The translations under genes and the position numbers were made by a program. The notes under the pieces are model-generated. The model was not told where the DNA came from and did not search any database. It saw only the letters and a list, made by a program, of their open reading frames with translations. This document shows positions 35,286-43,922 of a stretch of 64,000 nucleotides of DNA, one piece after another. Within the stretch, counting starts at the first letter, position 1. Each line of letters opens with the position of its first letter. This DNA is from Stackebrandtia albiflava (GTDB lineage: Bacteria > Actinomycetota > Actinomycetes > Mycobacteriales > Micromonosporaceae): assembly GCF_007994225.1 (NCBI RefSeq), contig NZ_VLLL01000006.1, forward strand, positions 682,001 through 746,000. Direction: 5' to 3'.

Positions 35286-35324
35286 CCGATACCGAGGTAT
35301 CGAATCCACCGACTTCGGTATCGG
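35286..35324. promoter_or_regulatory. Triple GATACC/GGTATC operator-like site
   Basis: CCGATACC (35286-35293), GGTATCG (35296-35302) and CGGTATCGG (35316-35324) make one tight palindrome with a 2-nt spacer and one wider palindrome. It lies between the divergent small membrane gene and the histidine kinase gene, about 50 bp before the kinase start. Confidence 0.5.
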
Positions 35325-35375
35325 ACACGCCGCCGCACCCGGCATCCACCCGCCCCGATCGGTAGGTTCATCCGA

Positions 35376-36515
35376 ATGCCGTCCATGAACCGGTCCCGGG
35401 TCGCCGCCGCCGTGGCGAACCTGGCGTTGTTCACCTGGGCGCTGGGATTCTCGCTGTTCACCGGCATGACCCGCCTCGAATCCACCGGCCCGCCCTCACC
35501 CGACTGGCTCGTCCTCGCCGACCTGCTCGGCGGCGTCGCCGGCCTCGTCATGATCTGGTGGCGACGCCGCGCACCCACCGGGATCGCGGTCGCCCTGGTC
35601 CTCATGTCGGCCGTCTCGGAACTCGCCGCCGGGCCCATGCTCGTCGCACTGTTCACCGTCGCCGTACACCGCCGCCGACGAACCGCGTGGACGGTGTTCG
35701 GGCTGAGCATCGTGACGGCCGCCGTCATGTCACTGCTGCGACCCACCGGCGGCGACCCCTGGCTACTGGTCCTCGTGTTCGGGGTCGCGGTCCAGGCCGC
35801 CGCGGTGGGATGGGGCCTGTACATCCAGTACCGGCGACGACTGCTGTGGTCGCTGCAGGACCGGGCCGCCAGAGCCGAGACGGAGACACGACTACGCATG
35901 GAACACGCCCAACGTCTCGTCCGCGACGCCATCGCCCGCGAGATCCACGACGTACTCGGGCACCGGCTGTCCATCCTGAGCCTGCACGCGGGCGCACTGG
36001 AATACCGGCAGGACGCGAGCCCCGATGAGGTCCGCCGGGCCGTGCGGGTCATCCGAGAGAGCTCACACCAGGCCCTACAGGACCTCCGCGAGGTGATCGG
36101 AGTCCTGCGCGCCCCGATCACCGAACTCGGCGGCCCCACCCTGGCCGACCTCCCGGAGCTCGTAGAGGAGGCCGCCGACGCCGGTTCCGTCGTACGCCTC
36201 GACCGCCACCACGCCGAACCGGTTCCCGACGCGCTTGGTCGCGCCGGCTACCGGATCGTCCAGGAGGGACTCACCAACGCCCGCCGGCACGCACCCGGCG
36301 CCGAGGTCGACATCGACGTCGCCGGCGAACCCGGCGGCGAACTGACCGTGTCGGTCCGCAACACCGCGCCGCCCACCGCCGTCGACCCGGGCACGCCCGG
36401 CCGCGGCCTGGTCGGCCTCACCGAACGCGTCGCCCTTCTGGAGGGACGACTCGAATACGGGCCGACCGACGACGGCGGTTGGCACCTCGACGCCCGGATA
36501 CCCTGGCCGTCATGA
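35376..36515 (+). CDS. NarL-type sensor histidine kinase
   Basis: A 379-residue sensor kinase with five or six membrane helices in the first 150 residues and no clear external sensor domain. A HisKA_3 domain follows with the phospho-accepting His in IAREIHDVLGHRLSILSLHA, and an HATPase domain with IVQEGLTNARRHAPGAEVDI and GRGLVGLTERVALLEGRLEY. The stop overlaps the ATG of the response regulator gene (ATGA), so they form one two-component system. Targets are unknown; systems of this type often control a neighbouring ABC exporter or membrane genes, and here the divergent membrane gene pair is a candidate. Confidence 0.93.
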   Translation: MPSMNRSRVAAAVANLALFTWALGFSLFTGMTRLESTGPPSPDWLVLADLLGGVAGLVMIWWRRRAPTGIAVALVLMSAVSELAAGPMLVALFTVAVHRRRRTAWTVFGLSIVTAAVMSLLRPTGGDPWLLVLVFGVAVQAAAVGWGLYIQYRRRLLWSLQDRAARAETETRLRMEHAQRLVRDAIAREIHDVLGHRLSILSLHAGALEYRQDASPDEVRRAVRVIRESSHQALQDLREVIGVLRAPITELGGPTLADLPELVEEAADAGSVVRLDRHHAEPVPDALGRAGYRIVQEGLTNARRHAPGAEVDIDVAGEPGGELTVSVRNTAPPTAVDPGTPGRGLVGLTERVALLEGRLEYGPTDDGGWHLDARIPWPS

Positions 36516-37192
36516 CCGGCGACCCGATCACCGTCCTCATCGCCGACGACGACCCGCTCGCCCGGGCGGGACTCGGCATGATCCTGGGCGGACACCCCGG
36601 CGTGACGGTGGTCGCCGAGGCCGCCGACGGCGAGGCCGCCGTCACGACGGCCCGCCGGTGCCGCCCCGACGTGGTGCTCATGGACATCAGGATGCCCCGC
36701 ATGGACGGACTCGCCGCCACCGAGACCCTGCGCGCCGACCCCTCGCCCCCGGAGATCCTGGTCCTGACGACCTTCGACGCCGACGCCCACGTGCTGCGGG
36801 CACTGCGGGCGGGCGCCGCCGGATTCCTCCTCAAGGACACCCCGCCGGTCGAGCTCGTCGAGGCGGTGCGCCGGGTCGCCGACGGCAGGCCGGTACTGTC
36901 GCCCACGGTCATGACCCGGCTCATCGCCAGGGTCACCGACACCGAGTCCGAGACCGCCCGGCGCCGCCGCGCGGCGGCGGCGAGGCTCGAACGGTTGAAC
37001 GACCGGGAACGCGAGGTGGCGATCCAGCTCGGCCACGGCAGGTCGAACGCCGAGATCGCCGCCGCCCTGCACCTGAGCGTGCCCACCATCAAGACGCACG
37101 TGTCGGCGGTGCTGGCGGCGTTGGGCCTGAACAACCGGGTGCAGGTGGCGTTGCTGGTTCACGACGCAGGTCTCTCCGACCACGACTGGTGA
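36512..37192 (+). CDS. NarL/FixJ-type response regulator
   Basis: A 226-residue regulator. The receiver domain has ITVLIADDDPLARAGLGMIL, the phosphorylation Asp in CRPDVVLMDIRMPRMDG, and Thr and Lys in LVLTTFDADAH and GFLLKDTPP. The LuxR-type helix-turn-helix is at the C-terminus (LNDREREVAIQLGHGRSNAE; LHLSVPTIKTHVSAVLAALG). The acidic pocket and all key residues are present. It is the partner of the histidine kinase with which it overlaps by 4 nt. The GATACC/GGTATC site at 35286-35324 could be its own operator. Confidence 0.94.
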   Translation: MTGDPITVLIADDDPLARAGLGMILGGHPGVTVVAEAADGEAAVTTARRCRPDVVLMDIRMPRMDGLAATETLRADPSPPEILVLTTFDADAHVLRALRAGAAGFLLKDTPPVELVEAVRRVADGRPVLSPTVMTRLIARVTDTESETARRRRAAAARLERLNDREREVAIQLGHGRSNAEIAAALHLSVPTIKTHVSAVLAALGLNNRVQVALLVHDAGLSDHDW

Positions 37193-37290
37193 ACCGCCGG
37201 CGGAGTCGCCCGGCGGTGGATCGAAGGGGGTGGGAGAAGCGCGACGCCGAGGTCGGGAATGTGGCCCTGACCTCGGCGTTCGTCGTCTGG

Positions 37291-37361
37291 AGCGGGCGAC
37301 GGGAATCGAACCCGCGTCCTCAGCTTGGGAAGCTGATGTTCTACCATTGAACCACGCCCGC
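37291..37361 (-). tRNA. tRNA-Gly (CCC)
   Basis: A 71-nt cloverleaf on the minus strand. The acceptor stem GCGGGCG pairs with CGCCCGC, discriminator T. The anticodon stem TCAGC/GCTGA holds the loop TTCCCAA, giving CCC. The T-arm contains GGTTCGATTCC. CCA is not encoded. Confidence 0.95.
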
Positions 37362-37459
37362 GTGGTCCGCTCCACTGTATCGGACGCCGGTCGGCGGGCG
37401 TGACCGGGCCGGGTGCCCCTCGATCGGCGGAGACGTCGGCGGAACGTAGGCTCTGCGGC

Positions 37460-38038
37460 ATGTTGTTGTCGGATCGTGACATAATCGCGCAGCTCAAGGC
37501 CGGTCGCCTGGGGATCGAACCGTTCGCGCCCAACCTGATCCAACCCTCCAGTGTGGATGTCCGTCTGGACCGCTGGTTCCGGGTCTTCAACAACCAGAAG
37601 TACACCCACATCGACCCCTCGACGCAGCAGGACGAGCTCACCTCGCTCACCGAGGTCGCCTCCGGTGAACCCTTCGTCCTCCACCCGGGCGAGTTCGTGC
37701 TCGGGTCGACGCTGGAGGTCTTCACCCTCCCCGACGACCTGGCCGGGCGCTTGGAGGGCAAGAGTAGTTTGGGGAGGTTGGGGTTGCTGACGCACTCGAC
37801 GGCGGGGTTCATCGACCCGGGGTTCAGCGGACACGTCACCCTCGAGTTGTCCAATGTGGCGAACCTGCCGATCACGCTGTGGCCGGGGATGAAGATCGGA
37901 CAGTTGTGCCTCTTCCAGCTCTCCTCGCCCGCCGAACACCCGTACGGCTCCTCCGTGTACGGCTCCCGCTATCAGGGGCAACGCGGTCCCACGCCGTCGC
38001 GTTCCTGGCAGAACTGGCAGGTCAGCGACACCGGCTGA
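37460..38038 (+). CDS. dcd: dCTP deaminase
   Basis: Deaminates dCTP to dUTP for thymidylate synthesis. The 192-residue protein has the Dcd signature at normal length: [35 protein letters not shown], the active-site stretch [20 protein letters not shown] with catalytic Arg and Ser, and [17 protein letters not shown] with the region of the catalytic Glu. The C-terminal lid is [13 protein letters not shown]. The motif [10 protein letters not shown], with Ala rather than the bifunctional-type residues, fits either plain or bifunctional forms; I cannot decide by eye whether it also hydrolyses dUTP. It is a single gene after tRNA-Gly. Confidence 0.95.
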   Translation: MLLSDRDIIAQLKAGRLGIEPFAPNLIQPSSVDVRLDRWFRVFNNQKYTHIDPSTQQDELTSLTEVASGEPFVLHPGEFVLGSTLEVFTLPDDLAGRLEGKSSLGRLGLLTHSTAGFIDPGFSGHVTLELSNVANLPITLWPGMKIGQLCLFQLSSPAEHPYGSSVYGSRYQGQRGPTPSRSWQNWQVSDTG

Positions 38039-38156
38039 CGGTCGCCGTCCGGTCTCGCCGGGCACCTTGTCCGGTTTCGTCGCATTCCGGGGTCGGTCCG
38101 TGACCGAATGTTGCCGAAACGGCGGTAAAAGCCGGTAAACGCTCTAGCGTCGATGC

Positions 38157-39137
38157 ATGGATATAACCGGTAGTCTCCAGAACGCGCTGGACGCGGTGGT
38201 GACATTCGTGCCCCGGGCGCTGGCCTTCCTGGCCATCCTGCTCGTCGGGTGGATCGTCGCCAAGGTGCTCCGGCGAGTCGTCACCAAGCTGCTGGCCCGC
38301 GTCGGACTCGACCGGGTCGCCGAACGCGGAGGAATGCGCCGCTTCACGGGCAAGTACAGCATGAGCCAGCTCTCGGGCATGCTCGTGTACTTCGCCGTCC
38401 TGCTGTTCACACTGGTCCTGGCGTTCAACGCCTTCGGGCCGAACCCCGTCAGCGACGTGCTGAACTCGTTGGTGGCATGGCTGCCGCAACTGTTCATCGC
38501 CGGTGTGATCATGGTCGTGGCCTTCGCCATCGCCAACACCGTCTACGACCTGGTGTCGGGTGCGATGTCGGAGATGTCCTACGGCAAGTACATCGCCCGC
38601 GCCGCCCAGGTCGCGATCATCGCGGTGGCCGCCATCGCCGCGCTCAACCAGATCGGCATCGCCACCACCGTCACCACGCCCATCCTGGTCGCCGGACTCG
38701 CGATGATCGTCGGCGTCGTCGTCGTGGGTGTCGGCGGCGGCATGATCCAGCCGATGCGTGACCGCTGGGAACGGATGCTCGGTGCCGCCGAACAGGAGGC
38801 GGGCAACATGTCGTCGAAGAACCGTAAGCAGGAGGGTGACGAGTTCGGGCAGCCCGGTTACCGGTCCGCCGCGTACGACGACACCAAGCCGGCCGCGCGG
38901 CCGTCGCACCGGGAGAGCGCGACCTCGTCGGCGGGCAGGACCCCCACCGCCACGGGTACGAGCGCCGTCCCCGGGTCGTCGGGTACGCCCTCCGCCGGTA
39001 CCGGCGCGGGTGGGACGTCCTCGGGTTCGCAGTCGCCGGACTGGGACGCCGGATCCCGTGGCCGGATGCCCGGGACCGGGGACTCGGAGGGTCCCGACTG
39101 GGACACCGGCCGTCACCGGCCGGGCGAGGACCGCTGA
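38157..39137 (+). CDS. CmpX/MscS-like membrane protein with TM-helix repeats
   Basis: A 326-residue protein. Two copies of the conserved 'TM helix' unit occur in the first 200 residues (AFLAILLVGWIVAKVLRRVV; WLPQLFIAGVIMVVAFAIAN), with two further membrane segments, as in CmpX-like proteins. The cytoplasmic tail from about residue 210 is long, polar and probably disordered (Ser/Thr/Gly/Pro-rich). The MscS beta-domain is missing, so this is not a complete mechanosensitive channel; a stress-related membrane role is the family expectation. It ends at a terminator shared with the convergent oxidoreductase gene. Confidence 0.82.
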   Translation: MDITGSLQNALDAVVTFVPRALAFLAILLVGWIVAKVLRRVVTKLLARVGLDRVAERGGMRRFTGKYSMSQLSGMLVYFAVLLFTLVLAFNAFGPNPVSDVLNSLVAWLPQLFIAGVIMVVAFAIANTVYDLVSGAMSEMSYGKYIARAAQVAIIAVAAIAALNQIGIATTVTTPILVAGLAMIVGVVVVGVGGGMIQPMRDRWERMLGAAEQEAGNMSSKNRKQEGDEFGQPGYRSAAYDDTKPAARPSHRESATSSAGRTPTATGTSAVPGSSGTPSAGTGAGGTSSGSQSPDWDAGSRGRMPGTGDSEGPDWDTGRHRPGEDR

Positions 39138-39147
39138 TCTGAACGCC

Positions 39148-39179
39148 GTGCGCCGGCCGGGTCCGCCCGGTCGGCGCAC
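39148..39179. terminator. Convergent terminator
   Basis: A 14-bp stem (39148-39161 with 39166-39179, one G-U) with loop TCCG, between the stops of the CmpX-like gene and the FdhF/YdeP-type gene. Confidence 0.8.
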
Positions 39180-39187
39180 CCGTGTGT

Positions 39188-41428
39188 TCAGGGGCGTGGT
39201 TCCAGCCGGACGACGATCGCCTTGGACACCGGGGTGTGTGACCGTTTGGCGACCGCGCCCAGCGGGACGAGCGGGTTGGCCTCGGGGAAGTAGGTGGCGG
39301 CGCATCCGGCGGCGATCGGGTAGGAGACCGCTTGGAAGTCCTCCGCCCGGCGGTCGTGTCCGTCGGTCCACTCGCTGATCAGGTCCACGCGGGAGCCGGG
39401 TGCGATTCCCAGGGCGGCCAGGTCGGCGGGGTTGCAGAACACCACCCGCCTGCCGCCCTTGACGCCGCGGTAGCGGTCGTCGAGGCCGTAGACGGTGGTG
39501 TTGTACTGGTCGTGGCTGCGTAGTGACTGCAGCAGTAGGCGTCCCTCCGGGACGACGGGCGGGTTGACCGGGTTGACGCTGAACCGGGCCCTGCCGTCGG
39601 GGGTGTCGAAGCGCCGGGCGTCGCGTGGCGGGTGCGGCAGTGTGAAGCCCTCTCCGCCGCCGTTGCGGAGTCGTCGTTCGTAGTCGGCGAATCCCGGTAC
39701 GACGGCGGCGATCCGTTCCCGGACGGCGCGGTAGTCGGCCTCGAAGTCGCGCCAGGGGATGGTGTCGCCCAGTAGTGCCCGGCCGAGCCGGGAGATGATC
39801 GCGACCTCGCTGAGCAGGAACGGTGAGACGGGTGCGAGTCGGCCGCGTGAGGTGTGTACGCGGCTCATCGAGTCCTCGACGGAGACGAACTGGGGGCCCG
39901 CGGCCTGCCGGTCGATCTCGGTGCGCCCGAGTGTGGGCAGGATGATCGAGACTCGGCCGGGCACGACGTGTGACCGGTTCAGTGTGGTCGAGACGTGCAC
40001 GGTGAGGTCCTGTCGCCGTAGGGCGGCCTCGGTGACGGCGGTGTCGGGGCTGGCGGCGGCGAAGTTGCCGCCCAGTCCCATGAAGACGCGTGCCGCGCCG
40101 GTGCGCATGGCGTCGATGGCGGCGACGGCGTGGTGGCCGGGGTCGCGGGGGACCCGGATGCCGAACTCGGTTTCCAGGGCGGTGATCCAGGGTGGCGGTA
40201 CCTCCCAGATTCCCATGGTGCGGTCGCCTTGGACGTTGCTGTGGCCTCGGACGGGGCACAGGCCGGCGCCGGGTCGCCCGATCATGCCGCGCAGCAGTTG
40301 GACGTTGACGATCTCCTGGATGGTGGCGACCGCCTCGGTGTGTTGGGTGAGGCCCATGGCCCAGCACACGACGGTGGCGTCGCTGTCGGCGAACATGCGT
40401 GCGGCGGCGTGGATCTCGTCGCGGTCGAGACCGGTGGCCTTGAGGACGACGTCCCAGTCGACGGTGGTGTCGGCGTATCGGTCGTAGCCGGTGGTGTGGG
40501 TGTCGACGAACTCGTGGTCGACGGCGTCCCATTCGCGGAGCAGGGCGCCGATGGCGGTGAAGAGGGCGTGGTCGCCGCCGAGGCGGATGCGTAGGAACCG
40601 GTCGGCCAGGTCGGTGCCGCCGCCGACGAGGCCCCTGGGGGTCTGTGGGTTGCGGAAGTTGAGCAGACCCGGTTCGGGCATCGGGTTGACGGCGAGGATG
40701 CGGGCGCCCCCGCGTTTGGCCTTCTCCAGTGCGGAGAGCATGCGGGGGTGGTTGGTGCCGGGGTTCTGGCCGACGATGACCAGTAGCGACGCGTCGTGGA
40801 TGTCGTCGAGGGTGACCGAGCCCTTTCCGATGCCGATGGTCTCGGACAGGGCGACGCCGGAGGACTCGTGGCAGTAGTTGGAGCAGTCGGGCAGGTTGTT
40901 GGTGCCGAAGGCGCGGGCGAGGAGTTGGTAGCAGAACGCGGCCTCGTTGGAGGTGCGTCCGCTGGTGTAGAAGACGGCCTGGTCGGGGTGGTCGAGGCCG
41001 TTGAGCGTGTCGGCGATGAAAGTGATCGCGTCGGGCCAGGAGATCGCCTCGTAGTGGTCGGTGCCGGCGCGGCGGATCATGGGGCGGCTGACCCTGCCGG
41101 CCTGTCCCAGCCGGTGGTCGCTCCAGGTGGCGAGTTCGGAGATCGGGTGGGTGGCGAAGAACCGGGCGTCGGCCTGGTGGCGGGTGGCCTCCTCCGCGAT
41201 CGCCTTTGCGCCGTTCTCGCAGAATTCGGCGCTGGAGCGGTGGGCGGGTTCGGGCCAGGCGCATCCGGGGCAGTCGAAGCCGTCCACCTGGTTGAGGCGC
41301 AGTAGGGCCCGGGTGCCGCGGGTGACACCGGGTTTGCCGAGGGCGTGGCGTAGGCCGTGGAGGATGCCGGGGATTCCGGCGGCGGACTCCTTGGGCGGGC
41401 CGATCACCGGTTCGTCGGGTTGCGGCAT
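39188..41428 (-). CDS. FdhF/YdeP family molybdopterin oxidoreductase
   Basis: A 746-residue molybdopterin-guanine dinucleotide enzyme resembling the alpha subunit of formate dehydrogenase in the YdeP branch. An N-terminal VDGFDCPGCAWPEP contains the Cys pair; next come the cofactor-binding parts AVFYTSGRTSNEAAFCYQL, LVIVGQNPGTNHPRMLSALE and LRGMIGRPGAGLCPVRGHSN. The C-terminal cofactor domain is SLRSHDQYNTTVYGLDDRYRG. YdeP-type proteins are linked to acid resistance in Escherichia coli, but the reaction is unclear; formate oxidation should not be assumed. No electron-transfer subunit or molybdenum cofactor gene is adjacent. Confidence 0.9.
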   Translation of the reverse strand: MPQPDEPVIGPPKESAAGIPGILHGLRHALGKPGVTRGTRALLRLNQVDGFDCPGCAWPEPAHRSSAEFCENGAKAIAEEATRHQADARFFATHPISELATWSDHRLGQAGRVSRPMIRRAGTDHYEAISWPDAITFIADTLNGLDHPDQAVFYTSGRTSNEAAFCYQLLARAFGTNNLPDCSNYCHESSGVALSETIGIGKGSVTLDDIHDASLLVIVGQNPGTNHPRMLSALEKAKRGGARILAVNPMPEPGLLNFRNPQTPRGLVGGGTDLADRFLRIRLGGDHALFTAIGALLREWDAVDHEFVDTHTTGYDRYADTTVDWDVVLKATGLDRDEIHAAARMFADSDATVVCWAMGLTQHTEAVATIQEIVNVQLLRGMIGRPGAGLCPVRGHSNVQGDRTMGIWEVPPPWITALETEFGIRVPRDPGHHAVAAIDAMRTGAARVFMGLGGNFAAASPDTAVTEAALRRQDLTVHVSTTLNRSHVVPGRVSIILPTLGRTEIDRQAAGPQFVSVEDSMSRVHTSRGRLAPVSPFLLSEVAIISRLGRALLGDTIPWRDFEADYRAVRERIAAVVPGFADYERRLRNGGGEGFTLPHPPRDARRFDTPDGRARFSVNPVNPPVVPEGRLLLQSLRSHDQYNTTVYGLDDRYRGVKGGRRVVFCNPADLAALGIAPGSRVDLISEWTDGHDRRAEDFQAVSYPIAAGCAATYFPEANPLVPLGAVAKRSHTPVSKAIVVRLEPRP

Positions 41429-41655
41429 GAGACGGCACCTTTCGCTGCGTGTCGGCCTTGGTATCACCGTACCGGCCGGTGGGGTGTGGGTGTTCCACGT
41501 CGTGGTGGTGTCGGGTGTGGGCTCACGGGGTGGCAGCCGGGGTGTCTCGGAGCACGTCGCGTTCGGAAGGGTTCCAGGACTCCTGCGTGGTCCGTTCGGA
41601 CGTGCCGTCGCTCGTCTCGGACGGCGGGTGGAGACGCGGCTTACACTTGAGGCCC

Positions 41656-42687
41656 ATGGTGTTCGGCATAGGTCCGGTGGGCGTCATGGTGATCGCCGCG
41701 GTCGGCGGTGTCGTCGTGGTGAGTCTGGTGCGTTTCGCGTTGCGGCCGTTGGCGCGGCGGGTGCGTTGGCTGGATACGGTGCTGGGTCTGGTGCATCGGC
41801 CGGCGCAGTTGACGGCGGGGTTGGTGGCGGCGCGGATCAGTCTTCAGGTCACGGGGCCGAGGGAGTGGCACGACGGTGTCGGTCACTGGCTGGTGTTGGC
41901 GATCCTGGCGGCGTCGGCGTGGCTGGTGACGCGACTGCTGCGGGTGATCCGGTCGGATGCCGAGGAGGGTGTGGCCGGGGTGGCGGCGCACGACCTGGAC
42001 CGGCGGCGGCGCCGGACGCAGGCGGTGATCGTGTACCGGGTGGCGAGTGCGGCGATCTGGGTGATCGCGGTGGGGGCGGGTCTGTTGACGTTCCCGGCGT
42101 TCCGGACGTTCGGTGCGGGTGTGTTGGCGTCGGCGGGTCTGGCGGGTGTGGTGGCGGGTCTGGCGGCGCAGTCGCTTCTCAAGGACGTCTTCGCGGGGCT
42201 TCAACTGGCGTTCGGTGATTCGCTGCGGTTGGGGGACATCGTGGTGGCGGAGAAGGAGTGGGGGAGGGTCGAGGAGCTGGCGCTGACCTATGTGGTCGTG
42301 CGGATCTGGGACAGGCGGCGGCTGATCCTGCCGACGTCCCATTTCACGACGACGCCTTACGCGAACTGGACGGGGCGGTCGCAGGACCTGGTGTCGGTGG
42401 TGGAGTTCGATGTGGACTGGCGTCTGCCGGTGATCGAGGCGCGGCGTGAGTTGACGCGGATCGTGGCGGCGTCGCCGCATTGGGACGGTGCCGAGCAGGG
42501 TCTGGTGGTGACCGACGCCACGGGCCCGTATCTGCGGATCCGGGCGACCGCCACCGCCGCGAACGCCGACGCGTGGTGGGAGTTGCGTTGTGAGATAAGG
42601 GAACGCATGGTGGGGTGGATCGCGGAGAACCATCCCGACTGTGTTCCACGGTTGCGTGTGGAGCCGGGTGCGGCGCCGGAGGTGTGA
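41656..42687 (+). CDS. MscS-type mechanosensitive channel
   Basis: A 343-residue small-conductance-type channel with four N-terminal membrane helices and a typical pore helix and vestibule: GVLASAGLAGVVAGLAAQSL, then DVFAGLQLAFGDSLRLGDIV, and RLILPTSHFTTTPYANWT in the beta domain. The C-terminal alpha/beta domain (VEFDVDWRLPVIEARRELTR) is complete. It would release solutes under osmotic down-shock or act as a regulated porter. I placed the start at ATG 41656 immediately before the first helix. The 227-bp gap upstream, divergent from the oxidoreductase gene, holds both promoters and no evident gene. Confidence 0.9.
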   Translation: MVFGIGPVGVMVIAAVGGVVVVSLVRFALRPLARRVRWLDTVLGLVHRPAQLTAGLVAARISLQVTGPREWHDGVGHWLVLAILAASAWLVTRLLRVIRSDAEEGVAGVAAHDLDRRRRRTQAVIVYRVASAAIWVIAVGAGLLTFPAFRTFGAGVLASAGLAGVVAGLAAQSLLKDVFAGLQLAFGDSLRLGDIVVAEKEWGRVEELALTYVVVRIWDRRRLILPTSHFTTTPYANWTGRSQDLVSVVEFDVDWRLPVIEARRELTRIVAASPHWDGAEQGLVVTDATGPYLRIRATATAANADAWWELRCEIRERMVGWIAENHPDCVPRLRVEPGAAPEV

Positions 42688-42763
42688 GGCGGGGCGTGAC
42701 GTCGGGGCGGGCGGCCGGACCGCCTGTGCACACCGCGACGGTCCGGTGAGTAATGTCGCCGGT

Positions 42764-43762
42764 GTGGATGACAACGCACCCGATCTGACCGCCAAGGTCG
42801 CCGCCGCGTGGCGCGACTTCACCAACGCGCTGGCGTCGGCGCTGCCGCGTATGCCGGTGGGGTCGGATCTGGCGCTCATCCTGGATCCGACGGCGTCGGG
42901 TACCGGGAACGCCGTGTACGACGTGTCCCTGACGGTTCCGGCGGAGGGGCAGGTGCGGGCGGACGCGACGTCGAACGCGACGCTGCCCAGTGCCGCGCGG
43001 CTGGGCCGGGCGGCGGTGGGGCAGCTCGTGGCGCTGGGTTGGCAGCCGCCGGGGGTGTTGGAGGGTGCGGGGCAGCGGTTCGGGTTGCACAGCGACCCGG
43101 TGGATCCGCAGGAGTTGGCGACGGTGGTGGCCCGGACGATGCGGGACGTGTTCGGGGCGCCGCATCCGGCGTTCCTGACGTACGACTACCAACCGTCCGG
43201 GGAGGGCGGATCGGCGGATCTGGTGTTGACGCCCGCGCGGCCGGTGGCGCCCGCCGACGAGTCGGAGGAGTTGTCGGAGGACCTGACGCCGCCGAAGTCG
43301 GGGGCGTTGGGTGAGGTGGTGCGGACGGTCGTGGCGGCGATGGAACACACCACGGTCGAGCACCTGGCGGTGGACGACACCGGGGAGATCAGTCTGCGTG
43401 CGGGTTCGGCGATGGTGTTCATCAAACCGACCGAGCGTCCGGCCATCGTGGACGTGTACTCGCCGTTGCTGACCGATGTGGGCACGAACGAGCGGTTGTA
43501 TCACGAGTTGTCGGAGTTGACCCGCCGGTTGCCGATCGGGCGTCTGTACTATTCGGAGTCCACGATCTGGGCCTCGGTGCCGGTGTACGGCAGGGACTTC
43601 CAGCCGTCGCACCTGATGTTGGCGGTGCAGTCGATGACGAGGTTGGCGGACGACCTGGACGACAGGTTGCAGAAGAAGTTCGGGGGCCGCCGGTTCTTCG
43701 ACGCGCAGACCGTCCAGCGTGTCACCGAGGAGGACACCCCTCCGATGGGCATGTATCTCTGA
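42764..43762 (+). CDS. YbjN domain protein
   Basis: A 332-residue protein with two modules of the YbjN/T3SS-chaperone-like fold. The N-terminal part binds residues 1-150; the C-terminal YbjN domain is about 185-330, with VVAAMEHTTVEHLAVDDTGE, MVFIKPTERPAIVDVYSPLL and LTRRLPIGRLYYSESTIWAS. A Glu/Ser linker (ADESEELSEDLTPPK) separates them. YbjN proteins are cytoplasmic folding or regulatory factors of unclear role. GTG 42764 was chosen as start; GTG 42746 in the same frame would add six residues. It is 77 bp after the channel gene on the same strand. Confidence 0.82.
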   Translation: MDDNAPDLTAKVAAAWRDFTNALASALPRMPVGSDLALILDPTASGTGNAVYDVSLTVPAEGQVRADATSNATLPSAARLGRAAVGQLVALGWQPPGVLEGAGQRFGLHSDPVDPQELATVVARTMRDVFGAPHPAFLTYDYQPSGEGGSADLVLTPARPVAPADESEELSEDLTPPKSGALGEVVRTVVAAMEHTTVEHLAVDDTGEISLRAGSAMVFIKPTERPAIVDVYSPLLTDVGTNERLYHELSELTRRLPIGRLYYSESTIWASVPVYGRDFQPSHLMLAVQSMTRLADDLDDRLQKKFGGRRFFDAQTVQRVTEEDTPPMGMYL

Positions 43763-43780
43763 GTCGCCGCCCAGCTTCTG

Positions 43781-43907
43781 CCGCCTTGGGTGGTCTGGGG
43801 CCCATCGACATGCCTCGAATGATGCTGTATGTCCGAATTTCACCGGGCCTGTGCCCACCCAAGGCGGGCCTGTGCCCACCCAAGGCGGGCCTGTGCCCAC
43901 CCAAGGC
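43781..43907. repeat. Inverted arm plus three perfect 21-bp tandem repeats
   Basis: Three identical 21-bp units (43845-43865, 43866-43886, 43887-43907) beginning GGGCCTGTGCCCACCCAAGG. The arm CCGCCTTGGGTGG at 43781-43793 is the exact complement of the repeat core CCACCCAAGGCGG, so it can pair with unit 1 or 2, giving alternative hairpins. The array is between two convergent gene ends and probably works as a terminator region. Confidence 0.85.
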
Positions 43908-43922
43908 GCAGAAGGGTGGGGG

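Noticed and set aside
38022-41498. Very long open frame (over 1,150 codons) on the minus strand, in a different frame from the oxidoreductase gene and running on past it
   Set aside because: Arg/Pro/His-rich translation without domains, created by the high GC content; the 39188-41428 frame has clear molybdopterin enzyme motifs.
43845-43907. CRISPR-like array
   Set aside because: The 21-bp units are directly adjacent with no spacers, and no cas genes are near.
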